Of a DNA stretch of 64,000 nucleotides, positions 16,335 through 26,155 are shown in pieces. The stretch covers positions 62,001 to 126,000 of the forward strand of contig JAQQAL010000008.1 of NCBI GenBank assembly GCA_028532855.1, read 5' to 3'. A model generated the notes under the pieces. The model was given only the letters and a program-made list of their open reading frames with translations. It was not told where the DNA came from and did no database searches. This DNA is from Candidatus Thalassospirochaeta sargassi. GTDB taxonomy: Bacteria > Spirochaetota > Spirochaetia > UBA9216. Every line of letters starts with the position of its first letter. The first letter of the stretch is position 1. Made by a program: the position numbers and the translations under genes.

Positions 16335-18022
16335 TATTGCAGCTGCTCCTCAAGTTCAGACATCTGTACTTTTATATCAGGATTCCCGGGTGCTATTGCA
16401 GCCGCCTGTTTTATATATCGGTATGCCTTTCTAATATCGCCCATCTCAGTGTATAAAGCTGAAATCCTCACAAGGGCTTCAACATTCTGCAGGTTCTCAA
16501 ATAATGCCGATCGCAGAGACTGAAGCTGCTCTTCCTCTCTGTCGTCGGTCAGGCTTTTAAGGTAGTATAATTCGCTGCGCTTTTCAGCATCTTTCTCGGT
16601 TGGAATCTTCCCGGCAATAATACGTTCTGCCTGAAGCCGTCGGTTCAAACTAAGCAGAGTCCTGATATATGTTATTGCGGCCTCAGTTGAGTCAGGGTAG
16701 TTTTCATAGAGGCTCTCCGCAATACCAAGAGCAGCTGTGAAATCTTCCTGCAAATACCAGACCTGCCATGATGTAATACCGGCTTTTAGCGAGGAATCGG
16801 AATCCATCAGTCTTGAGGCATATTCTTCGGCAGCCTTCCAGTCTTCCATTTCAACCGCGTCTTCTATCAACACAATAAGTCCTTCAGACCCGGTTCTTTC
16901 CGCTCCTCCCTCTCCGGTCAGGATCTCTCGAGCTTCCTCCCTCCGTCCGGAGAGCATGAGAACAGCCCCGTACGCCTCTTCAATCCTCTTACTCCCGGGG
17001 TGATTGCTTCTGGCCTCTTCAAGGGTATTGAGGGCACTGAGAATATCACCGGCGGTTCGCTCTATTTCAGATTTTACCAGATAATATTCTTCTTCCGTAC
17101 TGTTCAGTCGTTGAAGGACCTCTATAAGCCGACTGGCCTGCTGCAGGTTTTCCTGTTCAAGGAATATTTCAGCTCGGAGAAGAAGAATAGACGGGTCATC
17201 AGGTACAATCCTCAATGCTTCAGTGGAATACTCAAGGGCACCATTGTAATCATTAATTCGAAACCTTGCTTCGGCAGCTGTTATCAGTACATCAACGGAA
17301 TAAGGATACTGTGCTGAAAGCATATCCATAATCTCAACCGCCGCATCCTGCTGCCCGGTTTTAAGATATATACCGGCTGTGCCGAGTTCCGCGGGATAGC
17401 AGGAGGGGTCAAGTTCCAGAGCCCTGGAAAAATCAGCCAGAGCCTCGTCATATCGACCGTTTCGTTCGCTCACCAGGCCCCTGAGATAAAGAGGAAGAAC
17501 AGAGCGCTCATTCATCTGTATTGCCTGATTCATATATTCCAGGCTGAGCAGCTCAACATTTTTATCATCGGTATACAGAACGGCAGTAGAAACTATCAGC
17601 CCAGTTATAAATGAGATATCCTCCTGATTTATTTCAGGCATTACACCAGACTCTATATCACTGAATAGAGAAGGATAGATACTCCCGACAGGAGCCGAAG
17701 GGATGCTGAGTCCACCCATAACAACAGGATAAACCCTCGACATCAGTTCGGCGGCAACATAAGCATATTCCACACCCGCTTCGGATTTTCCTGCATCTGA
17801 TTCGGATAGAAGTCTAATGACTGCGCGAAGGGTATCGGGAGAAGCTATACTGAGATTTTTCCGGCATGTCTCTATGATGTTCAGCTCATTGCTGCTCACA
17901 TTGATTTCCGTGCTCTCCTGCGATTCCGGCCGGGTCGCACAGCCGAAGATAATCAGAGAAAGCAAAACTAAAAGACACGCAACAATTTTATTACACAGTG
18001 CAATATTCCTTCGGGGAATCAT
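16334..18022 (-). CDS. TPR-repeat lipoprotein
   Basis: A 562-residue protein with a signal sequence and lipobox (LIIFGC, Cys near residue 28). Tetratricopeptide repeats fill the rest; clear units are LRGLVSERNGRYDEALADFS with RALELDPSCYPAEL, and ALEYSTEALRIVPDDPSILL. A final pair ends with AYRYIKQAAAIAPGNPDI. It would be anchored to a membrane and hold a protein complex in the periplasm. No enzymatic motif is present. It forms an operon with the following exported protein. Confidence 0.8.
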   Translation of the reverse strand: MIPRRNIALCNKIVACLLVLLSLIIFGCATRPESQESTEINVSSNELNIIETCRKNLSIASPDTLRAVIRLLSESDAGKSEAGVEYAYVAAELMSRVYPVVMGGLSIPSAPVGSIYPSLFSDIESGVMPEINQEDISFITGLIVSTAVLYTDDKNVELLSLEYMNQAIQMNERSVLPLYLRGLVSERNGRYDEALADFSRALELDPSCYPAELGTAGIYLKTGQQDAAVEIMDMLSAQYPYSVDVLITAAEARFRINDYNGALEYSTEALRIVPDDPSILLLRAEIFLEQENLQQASRLIEVLQRLNSTEEEYYLVKSEIERTAGDILSALNTLEEARSNHPGSKRIEEAYGAVLMLSGRREEAREILTGEGGAERTGSEGLIVLIEDAVEMEDWKAAEEYASRLMDSDSSLKAGITSWQVWYLQEDFTAALGIAESLYENYPDSTEAAITYIRTLLSLNRRLQAERIIAGKIPTEKDAEKRSELYYLKSLTDDREEEQLQSLRSALFENLQNVEALVRISALYTEMGDIRKAYRYIKQAAAIAPGNPDIKVQMSELEEQLQ

Positions 18023-18151
18023 CCCCTACCGCTTGTTTTCAATTATTGCTATGCAACTGATTTTAACAGAATGAATTAGCCCTTGCAATCACCATCATGA
18101 ATTCTGATCAATGCTTTTAATTACAGACTTTATATGGTATATTCTTTTCGT

Positions 18152-19297
18152 ATGCGAAGAATAGTATTTACCCTGATTTTTATTGCTTCAGTTCTGCTGC
18201 TTTTTACCGGCTGCCGCAATCCCAAAGACTGGTTTTATACCAGATTTCTTGATCCAGTTAACTATTATATTGTTGGAAACTCCGATGAGCGTGATCAGCT
18301 TAGAAGGCTTTTCGCCGAAGCTGAAACCCGCCGGGGTGATTACGAGAGTTCTCTCACTGTAATACAGCAGATAATCAGAATACTGCATAATGCTGATCAA
18401 AAAGAGAAGCTGAACCTTTTTCTCACAGCCTATGTTGAAAACAATCCGGATGATCCGTTTAACGCATATTATCTGTTGATGGTTGCCGAAAACTATAACG
18501 AAAGCGGGGCCTACCCCTTTGCAACTCATTATTATGAAAGGATTCTAAAGAATTATCCGGATCTTCTTGTTCAGGGCGAGTCAATTCACAATGTCTGTCT
18601 AAAACACCTGATTCATATGATTGAAGAACCGGAAACAAGAGTCTACTACTATAAAGAACTTATAGCACGCTTCAGCGAACCGGATGAGAATTACCCGGAT
18701 CTTGATCTTATAGATAAGGGACCGGTTTACTACTATATGGCGAAAACCTATGAGGAGCTCGGCGAATGGGAACTTGCCGTTCAGGCATACCGTAACTTCC
18801 TGCTCTATCCTGACAGCAGAATCCCCGGAGAACCTCAGGCTCACAATGAAATAGCCGATCTCATAGCATTCTATGATTACCGTGACAAGAGCTGGATAAT
18901 GGACAGCCTTGAGGATCTTACTAAATATGTACAATGGGCAATCTGGGGCAGAAATTCCTCCAGACTGAATCGTTACAGGGCAAAGGTGAACTTTTTTGCA
19001 ACAGCCTGGGAAGAAGAAGTAATCGAAACAAACCAGATAGATGATCTGGAGGATTTCTACTCCGATCTAGGTGTATTCATGACATCAAGGCTGCGCTGTG
19101 CATCTGAACTTGATACCGACTCAAACCTGCAGGAAGCATACCTTGAAACATGGGGATGGTCATACCGAATACCATCCTGGTATTTTTATTTTAGAAAAAT
19201 TTCCTTTCCAGCTGACCCGGAGATTAACGGAAAATGGGAATGGGCCGGAATATATCTCGGTGAAAAACCCTTCTCCAGGCAGGAAGAAGCGGAATAA
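18152..19297 (+). CDS. TPR-like lipoprotein
   Basis: A 381-residue protein with signal sequence MRRIVFTLIFIASVLLLFTG and a lipobox Cys just after (LLFTGC). The mature part is rich in Tyr, acidic residues and TPR-like helices (PFNAYYLLMVAENYNESGAY, YYYMAKTYEELGEWELAVQA). I choose ATG 18152 over 18134 because it gives a normal signal peptide and follows TATATT by 8 nt; neither has a Shine-Dalgarno. It begins a run of three envelope genes including a lytic transglycosylase 26 nt downstream. No catalytic function is apparent. Confidence 0.7.
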   Translation: MRRIVFTLIFIASVLLLFTGCRNPKDWFYTRFLDPVNYYIVGNSDERDQLRRLFAEAETRRGDYESSLTVIQQIIRILHNADQKEKLNLFLTAYVENNPDDPFNAYYLLMVAENYNESGAYPFATHYYERILKNYPDLLVQGESIHNVCLKHLIHMIEEPETRVYYYKELIARFSEPDENYPDLDLIDKGPVYYYMAKTYEELGEWELAVQAYRNFLLYPDSRIPGEPQAHNEIADLIAFYDYRDKSWIMDSLEDLTKYVQWAIWGRNSSRLNRYRAKVNFFATAWEEEVIETNQIDDLEDFYSDLGVFMTSRLRCASELDTDSNLQEAYLETWGWSYRIPSWYFYFRKISFPADPEINGKWEWAGIYLGEKPFSRQEEAE

Positions 19298-19323
19298 GCT
19301 CAATGAAGAGCTCAGGAAAACTG

Positions 19324-20616
19324 ATGTCCAAAAAAATCTTGATATTAATCCTACTGTCAGCTCTAACCCTGAACGTTTTTGCTGACAACTGGATATATCA
19401 GCCCCCGGCAGGATTCAAAATGCCGACACAGGACATTGGCGGCCCGATTCTTCACTCCATTCCGACACCCGATGATCCGCTGATTCAGCATTACATCACT
19501 GAATACTCAACCTCAGGCGGCCAGAAAACGATGACCGCAATCCTGAAACGCGGAGCACCATACCTCGGTTTTATTTACGACCGTCTCCTTGACAAAGGAA
19601 TGCCTTTTGAATTGATGTACCTACCCGCAATAGAATCCGGCTTCAGGGCCTGGGCACTGTCCCGCTCGGGAGCAGCGGGTTTCTGGCAGTTCATGATGAA
19701 CAGCATTGCTCCCTATGATATTGAAGTGAATGAATGGCGGGACGACAGGCGGGACTTCTGGAAGGCAACGGACGCAGCTCTTGCAAAACTCCAGTACAAC
19801 TATCAGCGAACCGGCAGCTGGCCCCTTGCTGTAGCGGCATATAACTGCGGTCTCGGCAGAATTGAGCGGGCGGTAGCCGCCTCCGGCTCATCCGACTACA
19901 TTGAATTATATGAACAGGGCTATATTCCGCGTGAAACCCGCAATTATGTTCCGAAGTTTTTTGCCTTTGCTCATCTCGCTGGCTTTGCTGAAATCAGCAG
20001 GCTGTCCGCCGCAGCTGTATTCAGCATGGATACAGCCCGCAAATCAGCCGACTGGGAACGAATCGAGCTGAAACAGGCAGTTAATTTAGTAATTCTTGCC
20101 TCAAAAGCCGGGATTCCCGTAAACCTGCTGCATGAAGCAAACGCAGAACTGCGTCACGGCATTACCCCGCCGGCCGGCAGCGGCTATTTCCTGAAGGTTC
20201 CGGCCGCATATTCCGATAATGTAAGGAAGGTACTTGAGACGACCGAAGAACCGCTGATGAGATTCTACATTCATGAAATACAGGGCGGAGATACCCTCTA
20301 TGCCCTGTCGAGACACTTCGGTGTTTCAGTATCGATGATTGAGATGTATAATCCGGCGGCCGATGCAAGAGCGCTGAGAAGCGGTCAGAAAATCATTATC
20401 CCGGCGTTAAAAGAGACAGGCCCCTACCGTTCGGACTATAAAGCACCTGAACGGTGGACGGAAACAGCCTCCTACACAGTGAAGGCCGGCGACAGTCTAT
20501 GGAGCATCTCAAGGGCTTTTAATACCACTGTTGAAGAAATTACTTTCAACAACGGGATGAGCGCCAATGACACCCTTAAAGCAGGCCGTGTTATTCAAGT
20601 GCCGCAGGAGTTTTAA
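19324..20616 (+). CDS. MltD-like membrane lytic transglycosylase with LysM repeats
   Basis: A 430-residue exported enzyme. After a signal peptide (MSKKILILILLSALTLNVFA) comes an SLT domain with the catalytic Glu in YLPAIESGF, then SGAAGFWQFM and VAAYNCGLGRIERAV. Two LysM domains bind peptidoglycan: GDTLYALSRHFGVSVSMIEMYNP is the first, and GDSLWSISRAFNTTVEEI the second. It cleaves the glycan strand to 1,6-anhydro ends. ATG 19324 is chosen for AGGA 6 nt upstream; 19303 is an alternative. In spirochaetes such enzymes may help place periplasmic flagella; that is not shown here. Confidence 0.9.
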   Translation: MSKKILILILLSALTLNVFADNWIYQPPAGFKMPTQDIGGPILHSIPTPDDPLIQHYITEYSTSGGQKTMTAILKRGAPYLGFIYDRLLDKGMPFELMYLPAIESGFRAWALSRSGAAGFWQFMMNSIAPYDIEVNEWRDDRRDFWKATDAALAKLQYNYQRTGSWPLAVAAYNCGLGRIERAVAASGSSDYIELYEQGYIPRETRNYVPKFFAFAHLAGFAEISRLSAAAVFSMDTARKSADWERIELKQAVNLVILASKAGIPVNLLHEANAELRHGITPPAGSGYFLKVPAAYSDNVRKVLETTEEPLMRFYIHEIQGGDTLYALSRHFGVSVSMIEMYNPAADARALRSGQKIIIPALKETGPYRSDYKAPERWTETASYTVKAGDSLWSISRAFNTTVEEITFNNGMSANDTLKAGRVIQVPQEF

Positions 20617-20618
20617 TT

Positions 20619-21503
20619 ATGACTTTCACCAGACTAAACCGCACAACAGCGGGATTCAGATTATTCATTGCTGCAGGCGTCCTGCTTTTATACGCTTTGC
20701 TGCCGCTCTCAGCCCTTGACGATATTGAAACTACCACTGAAATTTCCTGGCTTACCGGTGATATGACGATATCGGCTTCAGCTGCGGTTCCGGCATCTGC
20801 TATCAATATCACAACTGAGAGGTTTAGAATTACCGAAGCAATCGACAGAAATCTGACGGAAATAGTAACCGGGGCATTCAGCAGCATCTATCTTGATTCT
20901 CTGCATACGCTTAAAGAAGGCTTCAATATGGACAGTCGAATGATGGCTGAATTCGATAACCTTAACCTTGGCAAAAACAGAACCTCAAGCAGTATAAGCC
21001 TTGATCTGGATGAAGTCACAAACATATATAAGTATAATATTTATTCTGAATTGATTCCTATTCTGACCAAACACAGACGAACAAGTCCTCCGCCTGTTCT
21101 GCTGAACTATGAACCCACCGCTGTATTCTCCGGTATCATAATATACGCTGCTGACCCCCTCCCTTATTACGGAGAATCGGGAAGCGGAATGCTTAATCCA
21201 GCCGTATTTCCGAAGATTTTCGATGAAAACATGGAACTAGTAGCCTCGGCCGGTATGGCCTCACCTGAGTACCTGGCGGAATGGGGATTTATCCTTTATA
21301 CCGATTCCTATGACGAAAAACAGTTTGAAGAGCGCATCGGCCTATATCCGTTCAGAACAACAGCGGAAGGGATATTCGGAAACAACAGAACCGACATCCT
21401 CATTACAGAGGAAGCTGCCCGGAAAATCCTCTACAACAGCAAAAACAGACGCCTGATTGAAGAGGGTCGGATTATGGTAATAACCGGAGCAGAACTTCAA
21501 TAA
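20619..21503 (+). CDS. Exported protein of unknown function
   Basis: A 294-residue protein with a signal peptide (hydrophobic 12-31, cleavage near LSALDD). The mature part is rich in Asn, Ser, Thr and Tyr and ends with a segment resembling secreted-protein C termini: FGNNRTDILITEEAARKILY. I do not recognise a family. It starts 2 nt after the transglycosylase stop with AGGAG in place, so it belongs to the same operon and probably acts in the same cell-envelope process. Confidence 0.65.
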   Translation: MTFTRLNRTTAGFRLFIAAGVLLLYALLPLSALDDIETTTEISWLTGDMTISASAAVPASAINITTERFRITEAIDRNLTEIVTGAFSSIYLDSLHTLKEGFNMDSRMMAEFDNLNLGKNRTSSSISLDLDEVTNIYKYNIYSELIPILTKHRRTSPPPVLLNYEPTAVFSGIIIYAADPLPYYGESGSGMLNPAVFPKIFDENMELVASAGMASPEYLAEWGFILYTDSYDEKQFEERIGLYPFRTTAEGIFGNNRTDILITEEAARKILYNSKNRRLIEEGRIMVITGAELQ

Positions 21504-21600
21504 TACATCCTTCAAGTTTGTCGTTTTGATGAATTTGCGTTAAAATGATCATCGTAAATTAAAAGTATTTTTCAATGGACTACATAATAATGCGGAGAAG

Positions 21601-21858
21601 ATGAACACCCCGGCAGAGAAGCTCACAGAGAAGACTGTAGAATAAATTCCTGAGAAAACCCCATCGGTAGAGAAAAAGTACGGACCCGAAGCAATTGCAG
21701 CCCAGGCCGGACCAGAACATGCAAGGGAATATATTGAGCATGAGTAGGATGACTATAAGGCGCCGCGAATGAAACTGACCTGCCTGGATCCGCGCCAGCA
21801 CAGCCTCTACCCAGACGCTTCAGTCATCGATGCCGGACTGCATATCCTTCTTAGCTAA
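21601..21858 (+). pseudogene. Possible decayed coding sequence with two in-frame stops
   Basis: One frame reads MNTPAEKLTEKTVE, stop (TAA 21643), IPEKTPSVEKKYGPEAIAAQ onward to a TAG at 21745, then DDYKAPRMKLTCLDPRQHSL to a TAA at 21856. Composition and flow look like protein over 85 codons but the two stops break it and no ribosome binding site is seen. I do not recognise the product. It fills most of the 21504-21932 gap between envelope genes. Chance is a real alternative. Confidence 0.3.
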
Positions 21859-21875
21859 TTAAACGGTATTTCCCC

Positions 21876-21903
21876 TTGCGTAAATGCCGATTAAAAGTAA
21901 AAT
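21876..21903 (+). promoter_or_regulatory. Promoter of the SH3 lipoprotein gene
   Basis: TTGCGT (21876-21881), 16-bp spacer, TAAAAT (21898-21903), about 30 nt before the start codon. Confidence 0.45.
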
Positions 21904-21932
21904 AGGAAAAAGAATAATACATGGAGGCTCTG

Positions 21933-23222
21933 ATGCGATCCTTTGCAAAAATCAGCCTGATAATCATCATATTGTCGACAGCTCTTTATTCATCCTGCGG
22001 ACAGCAGTATATCGGTTACGGCGTCCTATATATAGAGGATTCGGAACAGAACCTGAGCGAAGGGAAAATTTATCCTATTGTTCAGGAATCCGAAATCAGG
22101 AACGTCTATACAATAGAGGTTGAAGGTGCCGAGGCAGGTATTGATGTAACACGCTCAAGTATGTCTTTTCACGAGAAACTGACCGATGCCGAGGCATTCG
22201 CAAAAGACTACAGTCAGTGGATCGATCTTTATGCAGTATCTCTTCTCAACGGGTTATCTATACGGGAAGAAGCAGACGGCTCAGCCGAACGATTATACAA
22301 GCTTCGCGAAGGACAGATGATTAAAATCATCGGGAGGAATCCGGGACTTGTCAACATTGCCAATCATGACGGCTACTGGTATTTGGTTCTTACCGAAGAC
22401 GGAACATCGGGATACTGTTTCGACAAAAACCTCAGGATTTTTAATGCCAGAGAAGTCGATGCGGACAGTTCCAGCGTCCTCAACACTGAAAAACTTAATC
22501 TCTTCCTTGAACGTGTATACAGACCCGAGTATTTCCAGGACTTGATTCGTGACAACACCCTTGATCTTTCAAGATTTAGAACTACAAGGGGTATATTTGC
22601 ATATCCTGACGAAAATAAGGTAGTGCTGTCAACAAAAGAGCATCAGCTGACATTTGATTATACCTCAATCTCACAAAACAGCAGCGGGAGGTTCATATTT
22701 GAGGGCTCTTCTCTGGTAGTTGAGGTTAGAACACAGAATAGAATTGCTGTATATTTCAACGATAATAACCAGGAATACGCTGAAGTAATGATCTATATAG
22801 AAAATATGGAAGAGCTTATTGAAGCCGAACTCGAGCGCAGAGACCTGATTTTCGAAGAATTTGAGAATCTGGCAACCGTATCAAGCACTGCATACGGGAG
22901 AATCACCTTCGGCCCCGAAAAAACGTTCAGCTGGAACAGCTACAAACGGCTGGTACCTAATGTCATACCTGAAACCGCCGGAGATTCCGGCCATATTGCC
23001 CTCAGTTATTTCCCGGCCCCGGCCCTGCGAGCCGACTATGACGGAGTTGTTTCTTTCTCTTTCGATAATGTTCCCGGCGGTGGTCTCGTCAATTTCCTCT
23101 TCACTCTTTCCGAACTCGGTGTAAAACTTGTATACGTACCGCAGGGCGATATCAATAAAGGGATTGTAGAACAGGAAAGCAGTTCTCCACTGGTAATATT
23201 CATGTCGGGCGCCGGAGAATAG
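21933..23222 (+). CDS. Bacterial SH3-domain lipoprotein
   Basis: A 429-residue protein starting at ATG 21933, with GGAGG 5 nt upstream. This Shine-Dalgarno overlaps an earlier in-frame ATG at 21921, which rules that one out. The signal sequence ends with a lipobox (LYSSC). Residues about 100-165 form an SH3b domain: LNGLSIREEADGSAERLYKL, then DGYWYLVLTEDGTSGYCF. The C-terminal half is a beta-rich domain without recognised family. SH3b domains usually bind peptidoglycan or peptides, so a periplasmic scaffold is likely. The ABC-F gene follows 10 nt later. Confidence 0.75.
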   Translation: MRSFAKISLIIIILSTALYSSCGQQYIGYGVLYIEDSEQNLSEGKIYPIVQESEIRNVYTIEVEGAEAGIDVTRSSMSFHEKLTDAEAFAKDYSQWIDLYAVSLLNGLSIREEADGSAERLYKLREGQMIKIIGRNPGLVNIANHDGYWYLVLTEDGTSGYCFDKNLRIFNAREVDADSSSVLNTEKLNLFLERVYRPEYFQDLIRDNTLDLSRFRTTRGIFAYPDENKVVLSTKEHQLTFDYTSISQNSSGRFIFEGSSLVVEVRTQNRIAVYFNDNNQEYAEVMIYIENMEELIEAELERRDLIFEEFENLATVSSTAYGRITFGPEKTFSWNSYKRLVPNVIPETAGDSGHIALSYFPAPALRADYDGVVSFSFDNVPGGGLVNFLFTLSELGVKLVYVPQGDINKGIVEQESSSPLVIFMSGAGE

Positions 23223-23232
23223 AGCACATACA

Positions 23233-25197
23233 ATGGCATTCGTACAATTAAGTAATATTTCTCTCAGTTTCGGCGACAGGTCTATTATCGATGATATAAG
23301 TTTCAACATCTCACATGAGAGCCGAACAGCCCTGTCCGGCGGAAACGGAAGCGGAAAGTCAACCCTGATGAAGATTATCGCCGGTCTGAACCAGGCTGAC
23401 AGTGGTAAAATTGTCAAAGACAGAGAATCAAGGGTAGCCTACCTTCCTCAGTCAGGCATTATACTCAGCGGGAAAACCCTGCTCCAGGACGTAGAAACAG
23501 CCTTTGAACATGTAATGCCTGTCATTGCCGAAAAGGAAGCTGTTGAGCTGGAATTGTCCAGGATGGATGAAACATCCGGGGGAACCGGTTCAAAACTTGA
23601 ACGCCTTCATGAGCTGCAGGAACAAATAAACAACAGTGGATATTATTCTCGAAAAGAAGCCGCATCAGTTATTCTGACCGGTCTGGGTTTTTCTCCGGGT
23701 GACATGGACAGAACTACCGGCGAATTCTCGGGCGGCTGGCAGATGAGAATAGCCCTTGCAAGGCTGCTGCTTTCCAACCCCGATATTATGCTGCTTGATG
23801 AGCCAACAAATTATCTTGATCTTGAAGCCCGTAACTGGCTTGAGGGCTATCTGAACAGCTACAGCGGCGGTTTCATAGTTGTATCGCATGACCGCTACTT
23901 TCTCGACTCTACCGTTACCGATGTGGCCGAGCTATTTAACGGAAAGCTGAGAATCTACAAGGGCAATTATTCGAACTACGAGAAAAGGCGCGAGGTGGAA
24001 CTTCAGCAGCTGATTAAGGACTATAACCGGCAACAGGAAGAAATAGCTAAGACCGAGGATTTCATTAACCGTTTCAGATATCAGGCTACTAAGGCGAAGC
24101 AGGTGCAGAGCAGGATAAAGCAGCTCGAAAAGATTGAGCGGATTGTTCTGCCTGAAAATATGAAAAAGATCAATTTCCATTTCCCCCAGCCGCCTCATTC
24201 CGGGAAACAGGTTCTACGAATTAACAGCCTTTTTAAGGCCTATGGTGAAAACAGGGTTATTAATGATCTGGAACTCCAGCTTGAAGCTGGAGAAAAACTT
24301 GTTATAGCCGGACGCAACGGCGCGGGAAAATCAACTCTTATGCGAATTATTGCAGGCATCGATTCGGATTATACAGGCAGTATTGAATACGGCAGCGGCG
24401 TTACCGCCGGTTATTTCTCACAGGATGTAGATAATGCGCTGACGCCGGAGAGCAGCGTCCTCGAAGAGATTGAGTCCGCTGCGCCGACGCATTTAATCCC
24501 CGATGTCAGGGGTATGCTCGGTGCATTTCTGTTTCGCGGCGACGACATCTATAAATCGACTAATGTACTCTCAGGCGGTGAAAAAAACAGGCTGTCGCTA
24601 CTTAAACTCCTTCTGCATCCATCAAACCTCCTGATACTTGATGAGCCGACAAATCACCTTGACCTCCAGTCAAAACAGGTTCTGCTTGAAGCTCTTAAGG
24701 GCTACGAGGGAACACTTGTGTTCGTGTCACACGATAGATATTTTATTGAACGCCTTGCAACGAAGGTGCTGGAAATTGAGGACGGTAAACACAAACTCTT
24801 CCCGGGAGATTACGAATACTTTCTGTGGCGTAAGGAACAGGAAGCCCTTGGAGAGCCTGAGCCTGCAAAGAACGGTTCTGGTGCGGATAAAACAAGGCCG
24901 GAAGCGGTGCCGTCTGAGTCTAGTGCAAAACTCTCGCATCAGGAAGAAAAACGGATTAAGAACAGGCTCCGGAAACTCGAACGCGAAGAAGAAGAAATAA
25001 TGACAATCGTTGAAAAACTTGAAGCAGAGGCGGAAGAACTAGGGAAGCAACTTCACAATCCCGATGTATATTCTTCTGCCCAGAAAGCGGCGGAAGTTCA
25101 ACTAGCTGTCTCTGAAAAAGAAGATATGCAGGCTGAGCTTCTTCAGAAATGGGAAGACCTTGAATCGGAAAAAGCTGAACTCACCGCCGGGAACTGA
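23233..25197 (+). CDS. ABC-F family ATPase
   Basis: A 654-residue soluble protein with two ABC domains and no membrane part. Walker A motifs are GGNGSGKST (first) and GRNGAGKST (second); signatures are FSGGWQMRIALARLL and LSGGEKNRLSLLKLL; both Walker B motifs read LLLDEPTN or LILDEPTN. A linker of about 80 residues rich in Lys, Arg and Glu (the P-site tRNA interaction motif region) separates the domains, and a C-terminal coiled coil (about 555-650) resembles Uup and YdiF. ABC-F proteins act on the ribosome, in translation control or antibiotic protection. The subtype is not certain. Confidence 0.92.
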   Translation: MAFVQLSNISLSFGDRSIIDDISFNISHESRTALSGGNGSGKSTLMKIIAGLNQADSGKIVKDRESRVAYLPQSGIILSGKTLLQDVETAFEHVMPVIAEKEAVELELSRMDETSGGTGSKLERLHELQEQINNSGYYSRKEAASVILTGLGFSPGDMDRTTGEFSGGWQMRIALARLLLSNPDIMLLDEPTNYLDLEARNWLEGYLNSYSGGFIVVSHDRYFLDSTVTDVAELFNGKLRIYKGNYSNYEKRREVELQQLIKDYNRQQEEIAKTEDFINRFRYQATKAKQVQSRIKQLEKIERIVLPENMKKINFHFPQPPHSGKQVLRINSLFKAYGENRVINDLELQLEAGEKLVIAGRNGAGKSTLMRIIAGIDSDYTGSIEYGSGVTAGYFSQDVDNALTPESSVLEEIESAAPTHLIPDVRGMLGAFLFRGDDIYKSTNVLSGGEKNRLSLLKLLLHPSNLLILDEPTNHLDLQSKQVLLEALKGYEGTLVFVSHDRYFIERLATKVLEIEDGKHKLFPGDYEYFLWRKEQEALGEPEPAKNGSGADKTRPEAVPSESSAKLSHQEEKRIKNRLRKLEREEEEIMTIVEKLEAEAEELGKQLHNPDVYSSAQKAAEVQLAVSEKEDMQAELLQKWEDLESEKAELTAGN

Positions 25198-25202
25198 TTA
25201 AT

Positions 25203-26141
25203 ATGGAAATATTTCTTCATATACTGACTCATAATATTATTCCGATCTTTATTCTGATAGGAACCGGCGCATTAATTGGCTGGAGATTTAAGCTTGATGT
25301 AACAACACTGAGTAAGATTAACTTTTACGCTTTTATGCCATTTTATGCCTTCGTTGTTATATATACAAATGATCTTTCAGCAAATATGGCCGTCACCCTG
25401 CTGTTTTCAATTTTATTTCTTTTTATTAACGCAGCTCTGGCTTATCTCACAGCTGCAGCAAGACGTATGGGCAGCCGCAAAAAACACGCACTTGCTAATT
25501 CAATTATGTTCTATAATACCGGTAATATTGGGATTCCCCTGATAACACTTATCTATGCAGGCACGCCCTGGCTTAACCAGGCCCTGGTGATTCAGATAAC
25601 TATTATGCTTTTTATTGCATTAACAACAAATACTATTGGTTTTTATAATGCTGGCCGAGGCAGTATGCACTGGAAAGATTCTATCTTCAGTGTCCTGAAA
25701 ATGCCTGCTATCTGGGCAATTTTATCAGCAAGCCTGCTGAAGCACTTTGACTTCGATCTGCAGACATCCTTTATCTGGCCGGCATTTATTTATCTTAAAC
25801 AGGCAATGATAGGATTTGTACTCGTTACTCTTGGTGTACAACTCTCAGCTACAAAGATTAAAAACAGGGATCCCGATGTCGCGGTTGCCGTAATACTAAG
25901 GTTGCTCTTAAGTCCGACCCTGGGCCTGCTGATACTGAAGCTTCTCCGTATTGACGGCCTTACAGGACAGGTGCTGTTTGTTTCATCCTCAGCACCGACG
26001 GCGGTGACCGCTGCGCTCATTGCAATTGAGCGAAACTGCGAACCGGAATTTGCATCAAAAACTGCATTGTTTTCTACAATCCTGTGTTCAGTCAGTCTTG
26101 TCTTTGTTGTATACTTCTCGAAAATATTATTTCCGGTTTAA
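25203..26141 (+). CDS. AEC-family permease (auxin efflux carrier-like)
   Basis: A 312-residue inner-membrane protein with about ten hydrophobic segments. The motif ANSIMFYNTGNIGIPLITLI in the middle is the conserved broken helix of the AEC/BASS fold, and SSSAPTAVTAALIAIERNCE near the C terminus is the matching C-terminal one. Family members export or import organic acids or amino-acid-like anions (e.g. malate); the substrate here is unknown. It starts 5 nt after the ABC-F stop and is followed 14 nt later by exonuclease III, so these genes are cotranscribed without obvious functional connection. Confidence 0.85.
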   Translation: MEIFLHILTHNIIPIFILIGTGALIGWRFKLDVTTLSKINFYAFMPFYAFVVIYTNDLSANMAVTLLFSILFLFINAALAYLTAAARRMGSRKKHALANSIMFYNTGNIGIPLITLIYAGTPWLNQALVIQITIMLFIALTTNTIGFYNAGRGSMHWKDSIFSVLKMPAIWAILSASLLKHFDFDLQTSFIWPAFIYLKQAMIGFVLVTLGVQLSATKIKNRDPDVAVAVILRLLLSPTLGLLILKLLRIDGLTGQVLFVSSSAPTAVTAALIAIERNCEPEFASKTALFSTILCSVSLVFVVYFSKILFPV

Positions 26142-26155
26142 AACAGGGGGACATT

